Source: Streptomyces chartreusis NRRL 3882 (lineage in GTDB: Bacteria; Actinomycetota; Actinomycetes; Streptomycetales; Streptomycetaceae). Taken from it: a stretch of 64,000 nucleotides of DNA. Below the pieces are notes generated by a model. The model was not told the DNA's origin and searched no databases. It saw only the letters and a program-made list of their open reading frames with translations. Positions 9,672-19,169 of this stretch are shown piece after piece. Where the stretch lies: NCBI RefSeq assembly GCF_900236475.1, contig NZ_LT963352.1:8775001-8839000 (forward strand), given 5' to 3'. The position numbers and the translations under genes were made by a program. Position 1 is the stretch's first letter. Each line of letters starts with the position of its first letter.

Positions 9672-10354
9672 GCGGGCCACATCCCTTCGGGGGCGAGAGG
9701 GCATGGGAGGGGCGCCGGGGGAGTGTGGGCGGCACCGGCGAGTTGGGGCCGCGCGCAGTCGCGGTCCGGGGCGGCGACGCTCACCGCTCAATGGGGAGTC
9801 TTCCGGTCGCGATGGCCTGTCCGACCGCGACTGCCGGTGCGCTGACACCTGAGCCACTTGGAGTTTCTCTGTGAATCCGACGTTCGAGAAGTCGCCAAGG
9901 GGTGGTTTCCTCCCTCATAACCATGATGGTCGAGGGCCGCGAAGGGGCAAGTTGACATTGGGGCCTACACGGTTCTCCAACGCGGCAGATTCCCTCGGTC
10001 AACTACTTCCAGTGAAGCGTCAAATGTTGAATTGAGACCGCAGTGCTGGATATGCAAAATCAGCACTGTGGGAAGATTACGCGGCGCACCAGGAAGAAAT
10101 TGGCGAGGGACAGAAGCGACGTGCGAACGGACTGCTTGAGCCGGAGCCGCGTCGAGCGGCGCCGGCCAGCCTCCTCGCCGACCTGCATCCGGCGTAACGG
10201 CGCAGCCGCGGGTGCGGTCACACGGAGGAGTCCTCCGTAGAAGAGGTGTTCCACGCCCTGGCGAACCGCTAGCCGGCCCTCAAGCGGCATGGAACCGAGG
10301 ATCGGACGAGGAGAAATGCGGCGCCATGACCACCGGCCGGGTCGGATGCGGCCA
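9672..10354. other. Gene-free interval with an 8-bp inverted repeat
   Basis: No convincing gene is seen. The part from 9860 to 10090 is less GC-rich than its surroundings and should hold the promoter of the protease-nuclease operon. An inverted repeat CAGTGCTG at 10041-10048 and CAGCACTG at 10061-10068 encloses a 12-base AT-rich loop. It could be an operator or a weak hairpin; there is no evidence to decide. Confidence 0.35.
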
Positions 10355-10811
10355 TCAAGCGTCGGCCTGCTCCGTGAAGTGCTGGAGGAGGGCTGCCTGG
10401 ATGTGCTGGAGGAACAGGGTGTTCTGCTTGATCTGGGACAGCCGCGTCGTGGCGTGGGCGGCGTACTCCGCTCCTTCCACGGCCGAGGCCAGGAGAAAGG
10501 CGGCGAGTACGTCGACACCACGCGCAGTGTCCGCGAACTGGCCCACGGGGACCAGACGGCGGTCGAGCGGGACGGCGTCGTCGGCGACCACGTCGGTGAC
10601 CAGAGACGGCTGCCAGCGGTCGGCGTTGTTGAGCGAGTGATGGGTGTCGAACCGGACGGTGACCGTCTCACCGGCGGGCACGTCGACGCTGTACGAGCCG
10701 TCGTCGTTGGTGTAGGCACGGTCGATGAGCGTGAGGTCCGGGCGGTAGACGCTGACCTTGATCATGAAGATCGGCTCGTCCCCGGTGATGGCTCGCACAT
10801 GCCCGTGCATG
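10355..10811 (-). CDS. Small protein with carboxypeptidase-regulatory-like fold
   Basis: 151 residues from the ATG at 10811, preceded by a GGGAGGAG site. The first 80 residues resemble transthyretin-like or carboxypeptidase regulatory modules (IDRAYTNDDGSYSVDVPAGE, then VTVRFDTHHSLNNA). The remainder is helical and ends TRLSQIKQNTLFLQHIQAAL. No signal peptide. It lies upstream of, and in the same orientation as, the protease-nuclease pair, but 683 bases away. I do not recognise a named family; an adaptor role for the nearby proteases is speculation. The much longer upstream extension of the frame is not credible. Confidence 0.6.
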
Positions 10812-10883
10812 AGAGTCTCCTCCCGGGCGCGGCCGAAGTCGACGAACGCAAGTCTGATTGAAGTGCAAACTTCTGAGGGCCGT

Positions 10884-11410
10884 TCAGGCGCACCTGATTC
10901 CAGGCTCGCCCCGTGCGCAGACCATGTCAATTTCAGCGGGGCGCCCGTCCGCGCTGCGCAGAACCTCCGACCGTACGCCCATGACGTCGAGGAGCGCGGG
11001 GGTAGCCGGGCCGGTGCGGACCGTCGACGACCCGGACCAGGCCCGCCCTGGATCGTCCGTGACCTGCGGACGGACGAACGCCGACGGCAGCAATGACACG
11101 CGAGCCCGCAGGCGGTCAGCCGGGTGATCAGCTCGGCGACCCGGGTGGCCCGGGCCGTGGTGCCGGCCACGAAGTCGACGAACGTCTCAACCCAGCGCCA
11201 CCCGCTCGCCCCGCAGCAGCCGGTAGCTGCGCGTTACCTCGGACGCGCCGCTCACGGCCCGCCCTCCGCTCAGCTGACCTGCGCGAGGCATGCGAGCGTC
11301 ATCGGATCGTTCTTGAGGCACGCCGTCGCGGAACCCGTCGGGGTCATCACGAGGTGCCGCCATGGGCAGCCCCTTGGCGACGTACGGCACCTTCGTGCCG
11401 GTGCACCTGA
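10884..11410 (-). pseudogene. Uncharacterised decayed coding region
   Basis: Two overlapping minus frames look like protein but neither is complete: ETFVDFVAGTTARATRVAEL near 11170, then GPATPALLDVMGVRSEVLRS near 11000. They sit in different frames, as expected for one broken gene. I cannot assign a family. The stretch 11190-11410 has further arginine-rich reading without clear homology. Confidence 0.3.
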
Positions 11411-11533
11411 GTGAACCGGCACGTCCCAGCCCCTGGACCAAGTGGGACTGGGACGGAGTCGGATAGTGAGGAGGAAGGTCAGGTAACCCTCCTGGTGACG
11501 GCGCCAAGAAAACCCGCCGGTACGCTCCCGGTC

Positions 11534-11851
11534 ATGACCGCATCTCCGACGGGCTCCGGGGCAATCCGCCCGACCGCATTGTGGGCCGTCTCCCTGTCCG
11601 CGCTGGGCGTCTTCCTCTGCACCTTGGCGCTTTGCTGGGTGAACGCGTACGTCGTGAATGACGACCTGCCGAACACCTGCGGCGACTTGCGTCGGCAGAG
11701 CTTTCCGCCGGAGGTGGCATGCGCGTCCGTGGACGGCACGCTCACCGGTGCGAACGCTGGCTGGATCGAGGCCCTGTTCTTCGCCTCGCTCGTGGTGTTC
11801 GTGCTGCTCGCGAGCATGCTGCTGGCGCTCGCGTCCGTCCGCAGGAAGTGA
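11534..11851 (+). CDS. Small two-helix membrane protein
   Basis: 105 residues from the ATG at 11534. It has a first hydrophobic segment (LWAVSLSALGVFLCTLALCW, residues about 15-35) and a second one near the C-terminus (ALFFASLVVFVLLASMLLAL). A short extracytoplasmic loop holds two cysteines (NTCGDLRRQ and VACASVDG) that could form a disulphide. The longer frame from 11411 lacks a sensible start. Family and role unknown. It lies next to an IS end. Confidence 0.55.
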   Translation: MTASPTGSGAIRPTALWAVSLSALGVFLCTLALCWVNAYVVNDDLPNTCGDLRRQSFPPEVACASVDGTLTGANAGWIEALFFASLVVFVLLASMLLALASVRRK

Positions 11852-11862
11852 CGCGTGCGGCC

Positions 11863-11880
11863 TAGGTCGTGTTTAGAAGT
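11863..11880 (+). repeat. IS-end-like 18-mer, copy 1
   Basis: TAGGTCGTGTTTAGAAGT. The same word with two mismatches recurs at 14387-14404 in the same orientation. A transposase C-terminal stump follows 50 bases later, so this is probably a terminal inverted repeat of a lost IS. Confidence 0.45.
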
Positions 11881-11931
11881 CCCCGTGGAAGAGGGAGCGG
11901 CGTTCGGTGCGTGCTCTGGGCGTGCCGGGCG

Positions 11932-12064
11932 TCGAGACGCCCTGGTCGAGCACGGCTTCGCGCACCTGAAGAACTGGCGCCGGCTGGCCAAGGTCCGCAC
12001 CGACCCGAAGTGGGCGACCTCACTGGTCGAGGGCTCTGCTCGTCCTCACCGACCAGAAAGTGGG
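11932..12064 (+). pseudogene. Transposase C-terminal stump (DDE_Tnp_4 type)
   Basis: The plus strand reads ALVEHGFAHLKNWRRLAKVR then TDPKWATSLVEG. After a frame change it reads LLVLTDQKV. This is the C-terminal end of HARBI-like IS5-group transposases common in Streptomyces, with the catalytic Glu in VEHGF. A related stump with the same motif occurs near 20210. Everything upstream of the last catalytic residue is missing. Confidence 0.65.
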
Positions 12065-12353
12065 CCGCTGACCGATGATCTCCACGCCAGACTCCCGCCC
12101 CCGATCGGCGCGAGCACGCCCCGAGCCGTTCACACCAGACCCGTGACTTACAACTTCACGATCTACATCGATCAGTGAGGGTGGGGGCGGTACGACCCGA
12201 TGTCGCGGCTCGATGACATCCGTCGGTTCGGTGGTGCGTGCTGCCTGTTGATCTATTTCATCCCCTTCAAATTGGTTGACATTCAGGGGTGGAATGTCGG
12301 ACGTTCAGCCGTGACCCACCGAGGCGCCACAGGGCCGGAGAGATGGCACGCAG

Positions 12354-13909
12354 ATGACTTTCAGAGACAGGAACTCGAAGCCGGGGCGCGGGAGGCGCCC
12401 GGCGGCGCCTGCCGCGGTGACGACCCTGCCGGCGGCTCCGCCAGCAGGGCTGGGCGCGACCGGGACCGCGCAAGCGGCCACGGTGGACGCGGGCTCGTGG
12501 TGTGAGCTGATCAACCAGGGGAGCGGCAAGGCGCTGGACATGTCCGGCGCAAGTACTGCTGAGGGAACCGCCGTTCAGCAGTGGACCCGCAACGGCGGTG
12601 CCCATCAGCAGTTCCAGTTCGTCGACTCGGGCGACGGCTACTACCGCGTCAAGGTCCAGCACTCGGGCAAGGTACTCGACGCCCACGGCTGGTCCGGCGC
12701 CGACCACGCGGACATCGTGCAGTGGGACGATACCAACGGCTCGAACCAGCAGTTCCGGCTGGAGGACTCGGCGGACGGTTACGTTCGTCTGAGCAACCGC
12801 AACAGCGGCAAGGCCGTCGAAGTCCGGAACGCTGCCACCACGGACGGTGCCAAGGTTGTGCAGTTCACCGACTGGGCGGCGCCGACCAGCAGTGGCAACT
12901 GGTCCCCGTGAAGAGCGTCTCGGAGCAGGTGCACACCGCAGGACGGGTCAAGGACCTGGGGAAGACGGTGCAGTTCAGCTGGCCCGGGGTGTACTTCGAG
13001 GGCCGCTTCCGCGGGACCGGCCTCGGGGTGGTACTCGACTGCGCGGCCGCCGACTACGACGTCCAGGTCGACGGGGCCACCGTCGCCACCCTGGTCACAC
13101 CCGGCGACACCACGCACTGGATCAACGGCCTGAGGGACGGCGAGCACACGGTCCGGGTCGTCAAACGCAACGACACGCCGGGAGACACCAGCACGTTCGG
13201 AGGCTTCGTCGCCGCGCCCGGGGGCGCCGTACTGAGCAAGCCGGCGCCCCGGGACCGCCAGATCGAGTTCATCGGGGACTCCATCACGGTGGGCTACGGC
13301 AATGTCTCGGGCACCCGCGACTGCAATCCGGAGCAGCTCAAGCGGAACACCAACACCGACGTGAGCCACGGCGCCCTCACCGCCCAGCAGCTGGACGCCG
13401 ATTACCAGATCAACGGCTTCTCCGGCCTCGGCATGGTGCGTAACGTCGCCGGCATCTGCCCGGACGTCACCTACCGGACCTACTACGACCGCGCCCTGCT
13501 GAACGTGGACGGCGACGTCTGGCAGAACCCGGGGACGTGGCGCCCCCAGATCGTGGTGGTCAACCTCGGCTCCAACGACTTCTCCGACCTCACCCCCGGT
13601 GAACCGTGGACGCCCGACAGCCTCGCGGCCGCCTACCGCACCGCCTACGGCGAGTTCCTCCGGAAACTGCGGACTCGCTACGGTGTCGGCACCACCCTCG
13701 TGGCCGTCGGCTTCGACAGAAACGCCGAGCATGTGCGGCAGGTGGTCGAGGCGCGCAACGACGCCGGCGACAGCGGGGTCCACTACTGGTTCCTCGATCA
13801 GTCGGGCCTGGACTTCCTCGGATGTGACGGGCACACCTCGGCTCACGACGACCGGGTGATCGCCGACCGCCTTGCCCCGTTCCTCAGGAGCCTGCCGACG
13901 GGATGGTAA
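12354..13909 (+). pseudogene. Secreted CBM13-CE2 (SGNH) esterase, frameshifted
   Basis: Two frames make one protein. Frame 1 (12354-12911) has a decayed export signal ending TGTAQAATVD, then a ricin-B/CBM13 lectin domain with LINQGSGKALDMSGASTAEG and three repeats. Frame 2 continues at the last lectin QxW motif (DQQWQLVPV) into a CE2-type carbohydrate esterase. This has a jelly-roll domain, then the SGNH core with IEFIGDSITVGYG (nucleophile Ser), VVVNLGSNDFS and a C-terminal DGHTSAHDD (catalytic His). The switch is explained by loss of one G in the TGGG run near 12870. Normal reading would stop at 12911 after the lectin. A sequencing error cannot be excluded. Confidence 0.75.
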
Positions 13910-13967
13910 GGGACATGGTCACCCGTGAACCGGGCCAGGGACTGCTACCTCCCGCCGTCGCCTCCGG

Positions 13968-14078
13968 AACCCCCTGCGTGCCCTGCCGCTGGGCGACCTG
14001 ATCACCTGGGGCGAGGGCAGCAGCACGGGCGACGGCTACTGGGGTCCGCTGTGGGACAGGCTCACCGCGGCAGCGGTC
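13968..14078 (+). pseudogene. SGNH-hydrolase N-terminal stump, catalytic Ser lost
   Basis: About 35 codons read LRALPLGDLITWGEGSSTGD then GYWGPLWDRLTA, matching the start of SGNH/GDSL hydrolases (LPLGDSITWG.GSS..GYRGPLW). The catalytic serine of GDSI is replaced by leucine. No remainder of the enzyme follows. It abuts the GH12 stump on the other strand. Confidence 0.6.
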
Positions 14079-14097
14079 CCCGGCCCCGCTGTCGGGT

Positions 14098-14340
14098 CAG
14101 GCCGCCGGGCGAGGAGCTGATCTCGTAGCCGAACTGGACGTCGCCGATGGTCTCGCTGCCGGACATCCAGCCCTCGGTGTGGGCGATCCAGTGGAGGACC
14201 GCGTTCACGTCCACGGTGCCGGAGGTGGAGTGGGTGGTCCGGAGGAACGAGAACACCTCGTTGATCAACTTCGTCGAGTTGGGGTAGGACTTGCCGCTGA
14301 TCTCTGGATGGTCGGCCCAGACGCCCCAGATGTTGTTGTA
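14098..14340 (-). pseudogene. GH12-like glycoside hydrolase fragment
   Basis: The minus strand reads SGSGYTLYNNIWGVWADHPE, SGKSYPNSTKLINEVFSFLR and, near the end, IGDVQFGYEISSSPGG. These phrases fit GH12 endoglucanases (N-terminal YNNxWG, central KSYPN, C-terminal FGxEI). The spacing is far too short, so internal segments and both ends are missing. Recalled similarity only. Confidence 0.45.
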
Positions 14341-14386
14341 GAGCGTGTAGCCGCTTCCAGACCGCGGCCAAGGCAGGGGCGGCGGC

Positions 14387-14404
14387 TAGGCCGTGTTGAG
14401 AAGT
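14387..14404 (+). repeat. IS-end-like 18-mer, copy 2
   Basis: TAGGCCGTGTTGAGAAGT, 16 of 18 identical to the copy at 11863-11880. It marks the boundary between the GH12 stump and a truncated hypothetical reading on the minus strand, so it may be an IS scar. Confidence 0.4.
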
Positions 14405-14660
14405 TGCTGGTGTGCTGGGTGGGCTGTTCGGGGAAGTCGCGGGCGGCCATCCAGATCGTCAGGTCGCGGGCGATCCGGTCGATGCTTGTCTCGTTGATGA
14501 CGTCGTGTTCGCGGTGGGCGGTGTCGCGTCGGACGACTTCGTAGCCGCCTTCGTCCAGAACCGCGACGGAGGTGGACCAGGCCGGGGTGTCTTCGTGGGG
14601 CTGGATGATGACGAAGGTGTTGTCCGAGTCGCTGAGGTCGTCGATCTGATAACAGGGCCT
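14400..14660 (-). pseudogene. Truncated conserved hypothetical protein
   Basis: One minus frame reads QIDDLSDSDNTFVIIQPHED, TPAWSTSVAVLDEGGYEVVR and TSIDRIARDLTIWMAARDFP, a well-formed small-protein core. No start codon lies in frame close upstream, and the frame runs past the IS-like scar at 14404 without a natural stop. I do not know its function. Confidence 0.4.
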
Positions 14661-15048
14661 CCCGGAGCGTTCGGCGTGTCGACATCGCTTGAACTACCAA
14701 GAGGCTGCGCTCCTACGCAGGCCAGGCGCCGCAGTCACCCGATCGAAGTGACCTGTGATCCGAGGCAGGCAGCTGCAGTCGTTCCCAGCACAGAAGCGGT
14801 GCCGGACGAGGTGTCCCCGACGTGCGGAAGACCACTGGCGCCGCGGGCGCGGCGTCCTTCTCTCCCGTACCGGGCGACGGCCCGGATGCCACGTCGCTCA
14901 AACGGCAGCGTGCCGGGATCGAGGCCGAACAGCGGGGCATCCGGGCCGGCACGCCCGTCGAGACTGCAGTGGCGGGAGCGTCTTCCCGCAACACGCCTTC
15001 GATAGTACGTTCGCGCGCATCACCCAAGCCCCTCTGGAGGACTTTGGC
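14661..15048. other. Upstream region of the GH2 gene
   Basis: No intact gene. A plus frame reading GAAGAASFSPVPGDGPDATS then LKRQRAGIEAEQRGIRAG near 14830-14960 looks protein-like and may be another stump; I cannot name it. The GH2 promoter should lie in the last 100 bases. Confidence 0.3.
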
Positions 15049-18000
15049 ATGCCTGCACGCTATTTCGAGGACTTCACGCCCGGCCGCGGGCGGCTGGCGC
15101 CGCGCGCGGTCCTGGACTCCGACGCCCCCCGGATCGACCTCAACGGGCAGTGGGCGTTCCGGTTCTCGTCGGCGCTGCGGGTCGAGCCGGACGGGTTCCA
15201 GGACCCGGAGTTCGACGACGGCTCCTGGGACGCCCTGCCGGTCCCCTCGCACTGGCAGCTGCGCGGCTACGGCCGGCCCGTCTACCTCAACATCGCCTAC
15301 CCCATCCCGCTCGACCCGCCCTTCGTCCCACAGGAGAACGAGACCGGTGACTACCGCCGCGTCTTCGACCTGCCGGACTCCTGGCAGGGCGTGCCGGTGG
15401 TAGTGCGCTTCGAGGGAGTGGACTCCTGCGCCCGGGTCTGGCTCAACGGCACGGAACTCGGCGTCACCTACGGCAGCCGCCTGGCGACCGAGTTCGACGT
15501 GACCGCGCTGCTACGGCCCGGCCGCAACGTGCTGGCCGTGCGGGTGCACCAGTTCTCCGCCGGCACCTACCTGGAGGACCAGGACACCTGGCGCCTGTCG
15601 GGCATCTTCCGCGACGTGGCACTGCTGGCCCGCCCCGCCGACGGCATCCGGGACGCCTTCGTCCACGCCGACTACGACGACGCCACCGGCGAGGGCCGGT
15701 TGCGCGTGGACGTGGACACGGACGCACCCGTGCGGATCAGCGTCCCCGCCCTCGGCATCCACGACCAGCCGGCCGACGGCGAGCTCCGGTTCCCGGCAGT
15801 GCGCCCCTGGAGCGCGGAGGACCCGCACCTCTACGAGGCACACCTGGCCACCGGCAGCGAACGCGTGCGGGTCCGGTTCGGCTTCCGCACCATCGCCATC
15901 GACGAGAGCGGCGTCCTGCGGGTGAACGGGCGCCGCGTCCTGCTGCGCGGCGTCAACCGGCACGAGTTCGACCCCGACCACGGCCGCACCCTCTCCCCGG
16001 AGGCCATGCGCCGCGACGTGGAGCTGATGAAGCGCCACAACATCAACGCCGTCCGCACCTCCCACTACCCGCCGCACCCAGCCTTCCTCGACCTGTGCGA
16101 CGAACTCGGGCTGTACGTGACGCTCGAATGCGACCTGGAGACCCACGGCTTCGAGTACGCCGACGCCACGATGTGGGAGCGGAACCCCTCCGACGACCCG
16201 CGCTGGCGCGGCGCCTACCTGGACCGCATCGAGCGCACGGTCGAGCGGGACAAGAACCACCCCAGCATCATCATGTGGTCGCTGGGCAACGAGGCCGGCG
16301 ACGGCCAGAACCTGCGCGCGATGGCCGACTGGGCACACCGACGCGACCCCTCCCGCCCGATCCACTACGAGGCCGACCGGCTCGGCGAGTACACCGACGT
16401 CCACGGCCAGATGTACCGCCCGCCCGCGGCCGTCGCCCGCATCGGCCGCGGACAGCTGCTCCCGGGCGAGATCCATTACCCGGCGTGCGCCGGCTCCGGC
16501 GACCCGGCCGACGATCCGCGCAACCGCATGCCCTTCGTCCTCACCGAGTTCGGCCACGCGATGGGCAACGGACCCGGCGCCCTGGCCGAGTACGCGCAGC
16601 TCTTCGACGAGTACCCGCGGGTGCAGGGCGGCTGGGTGTGGGAGTGGATGGATCAGGGGCTGCGCACGCGCGACGCCCAGGGCCGCGAGTTCTTCGGGTA
16701 CGGCGGCGACTTCGGCGAGGACCTGCACGACGGCAACTTCTGCTGCGACGGCTTGGTCTTCCCCGACGGCACCCCCTCGCCCGGGCTGCTGGAGTACGCC
16801 AAGGTCATCGCCCCCGTCCGCATCGGTACGGGCCGCGAGCCCGGAACGCTGAGCGTCGAGAACCGCTACGAGGTCCTGGACCTCTCCCACCTGCGCTTCA
16901 CCTGGTCGCTCGCGCGCGAGGGCGTCGAACTCGCCGCAGGCACACTGCCGACGCCGAAGGCGACCCCGGGCGACCGCGTCGAACTGCCGCTGCCCGAGCC
17001 CGCCCTGCAGGCCGCCGACGACGACGGCGACGGCGACGGCGACGGTGGTGGTGAACTGTGGCTCACCGTCCAGGCGGAGCTGGCCAAGCCCGCCGACTGG
17101 GCACCCGAGGGCCACGTCATCGCCTGGGGACAGCTCCAGCTCTCCGCACCAGGCCGCGCCCACTCGCACGCACCCCTGCTGAGCCCGCACGCCGCGGACG
17201 GGTTCATCACGCTCGGGCCCGGCCGGTTCGACCACGCCACCGGCAGCCTCCTCGACCTCGACGGACTGCCCCTGCAGGGCCCCACGCTGGGCCTGTGGCG
17301 CGCACCCACCGACAACGACCGCGGCTGGTCCCAGCGCGACGCCACCTACTGGAAGGAACGCGGCCTGGACCGGCTGCGCCACCGCACGGTCTCCGTCACG
17401 CCCGACGCCGAGGGCCTGACCGTCGTGGTCCGCAGCGCCGCCGCCGCCGTCCCTTGCGGCTACCTGACGACCTACCGCTGGACCAGCGACGGGACCGGTC
17501 TGCGGCTCCACGTGCACACCGAACCGGTCGGCCACTGGCCCGAGCGGGCGGACGCCTTCGCCGACACCATGGTGGACCCCGACCTGCCGCCCGAAGAGCA
17601 CCGGGAACTTCTGTGCCGCAACACCTCCCGTTCCCTGGCCCGGATCGGTCTCGACTGGCAGCTCCCCGCCGACTGGTCACAGGTCGAGTGGTTCGGCGCC
17701 GGCCCCGGCGAGGCCTACCCGGACTCCCGGCAAGCGGTCCGCGTCGGACGGTTCCACACCACGGTCGAGCAGATGCAGACGCCCTACGTGCGCCCGCAGG
17801 ACAACGGCAACCGCGTGGACGTACGGTGGGCCGAGGTCAGTGACGGCTCCGGCGCCATCCGCGTCCGGGGCGAGGAGCTCTTCCACCTCTCCGCCCGCCG
17901 CTGGACCGACCGGCAGCTCGACGTGGCCCGGCACCAGACTGAGCTGACCCCCGGCCCGCTCGTGCACCTGCACACCGACCACGCTGTCCAGGGCGTCGGG

Positions 18001-18096
18001 AGCGCCGCATGCGGACCCGGCGTCCTGCCCCAGCACCGCCTCGAACTCGGCACCGCCGACTTCACCCTCAACCTCACGCCCTTCCGTCGCCCATGA
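15049..18096 (+). CDS. GH2 beta-galactosidase (LacZ type)
   Basis: 1015-residue cytosolic beta-galactosidase that hydrolyses terminal beta-galactosides. The N-terminal sugar-binding domain holds PSHWQLRGYGRPVYLNIAYP. An Ig-like domain and a TIM barrel follow, with GVNRHEFDPDHGR, the acid/base Glu415 in SLGNEAGD and the nucleophile Glu500 in TEFGHAMGN. The C-terminal half carries the Bgal small chain with WRAPTDNDRGW, giving the full LacZ length. A linker near residue 660 contains a run of alternating Asp-Gly encoded by a GACGGC repeat. The ATG at 15049 has a CTGGAGGA site; longer frames upstream are not supported. No transporter or regulator adjoins it. Two terminators follow. Confidence 0.92.
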   Translation: MPARYFEDFTPGRGRLAPRAVLDSDAPRIDLNGQWAFRFSSALRVEPDGFQDPEFDDGSWDALPVPSHWQLRGYGRPVYLNIAYPIPLDPPFVPQENETGDYRRVFDLPDSWQGVPVVVRFEGVDSCARVWLNGTELGVTYGSRLATEFDVTALLRPGRNVLAVRVHQFSAGTYLEDQDTWRLSGIFRDVALLARPADGIRDAFVHADYDDATGEGRLRVDVDTDAPVRISVPALGIHDQPADGELRFPAVRPWSAEDPHLYEAHLATGSERVRVRFGFRTIAIDESGVLRVNGRRVLLRGVNRHEFDPDHGRTLSPEAMRRDVELMKRHNINAVRTSHYPPHPAFLDLCDELGLYVTLECDLETHGFEYADATMWERNPSDDPRWRGAYLDRIERTVERDKNHPSIIMWSLGNEAGDGQNLRAMADWAHRRDPSRPIHYEADRLGEYTDVHGQMYRPPAAVARIGRGQLLPGEIHYPACAGSGDPADDPRNRMPFVLTEFGHAMGNGPGALAEYAQLFDEYPRVQGGWVWEWMDQGLRTRDAQGREFFGYGGDFGEDLHDGNFCCDGLVFPDGTPSPGLLEYAKVIAPVRIGTGREPGTLSVENRYEVLDLSHLRFTWSLAREGVELAAGTLPTPKATPGDRVELPLPEPALQAADDDGDGDGDGGGELWLTVQAELAKPADWAPEGHVIAWGQLQLSAPGRAHSHAPLLSPHAADGFITLGPGRFDHATGSLLDLDGLPLQGPTLGLWRAPTDNDRGWSQRDATYWKERGLDRLRHRTVSVTPDAEGLTVVVRSAAAAVPCGYLTTYRWTSDGTGLRLHVHTEPVGHWPERADAFADTMVDPDLPPEEHRELLCRNTSRSLARIGLDWQLPADWSQVEWFGAGPGEAYPDSRQAVRVGRFHTTVEQMQTPYVRPQDNGNRVDVRWAEVSDGSGAIRVRGEELFHLSARRWTDRQLDVARHQTELTPGPLVHLHTDHAVQGVGSAACGPGVLPQHRLELGTADFTLNLTPFRRP

Positions 18097-18103
18097 CACG
18101 GGA

Positions 18104-18131
18104 ACCGGTCCGCCCGCGCGGGCGGACCGGT
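18104..18131 (+). terminator. Perfect 28-nt palindrome after the GH2 gene
   Basis: ACCGGTCCGCCCG followed by its exact reverse complement across a CG centre, beginning 8 bases after the stop. There is no T-run, which is usual for actinomycete terminators. Confidence 0.75.
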
Positions 18132-18137
18132 CAAGCG

Positions 18138-18162
18138 GTGCCCGGACATCCCATCCGGGCAC
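18138..18162 (+). terminator. Second hairpin after the GH2 gene
   Basis: Arms GTGCCCGGA and TCCGGGCAC with loop CATCCCA. Tandem with the preceding palindrome, likely a backup terminator. Confidence 0.6.
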
Positions 18163-18604
18163 GGCAGCACAGGGCACGCACCGGGGACGGCTGACAGGCT
18201 CACCTACTCCGCTCCACGGCGCCGCCGCGCCAGCGAACACACCAGATCCGAACGCTGCCGAAGCCGCCCCGGCCGCCGCAGATCGAAGAGGCCGGTGAAT
18301 GACGGACCGCAACCCTCGTTCGATCGCCCGCCTCCGTGATCGGTACGACAACGGCTACTTAGTGCCTGGTTGGCCGGAGCACCAGGGCGTGTGAAGCTGG
18401 TCGTCGGCCACCTGCGCGGTCTCGTAGGTGGCCCAGGCCGACACAGCGAGACGGCTGCGACGACGGCGCCAGAACAGCCGTGTGCCGGCCGATGTCCGCC
18501 GTGCCGTACCAGGTGCGTGGAGATGTCCGTCTGGACGATGGCCTGCCAGACTCGTCGATCTAGCTGGGTAGGGTCGGCGTGAGGCGACTTCGGAGGTCTC
18601 CGGT
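18163..18604. other. Gene-free interval
   Basis: No reading frame here looks like a real protein on either strand. The last 60 bases should carry the promoter of the HIT gene. Confidence 0.4.
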
Positions 18605-19051
18605 GTGAGTGAATGTGCCTTCTGCAGGATCGGACAAGGCGAGATCGATGAGGACTTGGTCGCCTACCGTTCGGAAAACGTCTTCGTCGTCCCTGCGCTC
18701 AAGCAGCGGCAGAACAACCCTGGTCACGCCCTAGTCCTGCCTGTGTCACACGTGACCGACCTGCATGACGTACCAGCTGATCTCCTGCATGAGATCTTCG
18801 AGGTCACGGCAAGACTGACCTCTGCGGTGAAGGACGCCTATGGGGCTGTCGGAAGCACGGTGACGCAGAACAACCACATCCCAGGTCAAGTGCTTCATCA
18901 CGTACACGTTCATGTCGTCCCCCGGTTCGAGGACGACGGCTTTCGCATGCCGGACCCGGCACTGCGTGAAGCACCACGAGACGTGCGACTTGCCCGAGCT
19001 GCCGCCCTCAGGAGGCATTGCAGCTGGGAGCTTGAGCCTGGCGACGGTTGA
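18605..19051 (+). CDS. HIT family nucleotide-binding protein
   Basis: 148 residues. The N-terminus has CAFCRIGQGEI with the CxxC typical of HIT proteins. The family signature HHVHVHVVPR near residue 100 carries the histidine triad that acts on nucleotide phosphoramidates or dinucleoside polyphosphates. TQNNHIPGQ just before it matches the usual N.G..AGQ. motif in altered form. GTG start at 18605 with a GGAGGTCTCCG stretch ahead of it. Stands alone; cytosolic housekeeping or accessory nucleotide hydrolase, substrate unknown. Confidence 0.85.
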   Translation: MSECAFCRIGQGEIDEDLVAYRSENVFVVPALKQRQNNPGHALVLPVSHVTDLHDVPADLLHEIFEVTARLTSAVKDAYGAVGSTVTQNNHIPGQVLHHVHVHVVPRFEDDGFRMPDPALREAPRDVRLARAAALRRHCSWELEPGDG

Positions 19052-19169
19052 GTGACGTGATCGGGCGTCCAGGCACTGGGCCAAAGGTCCCTGCGGGGCA
19101 ATAGGTCAAGACCTGACCTAGAAGCCACCTAGCGTAAGAACGAGCCGCACGCACTCAGGAGGGCATCTG

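Noticed and set aside
10043..10240. Small plus gene of 65 residues
   Set aside because: Arginine-rich product without ribosome site or recognisable features.
15511..17601. 696-residue antisense frame inside the GH2 gene
   Set aside because: GH2 catalytic motifs lie on the plus strand; antisense product is low-complexity.
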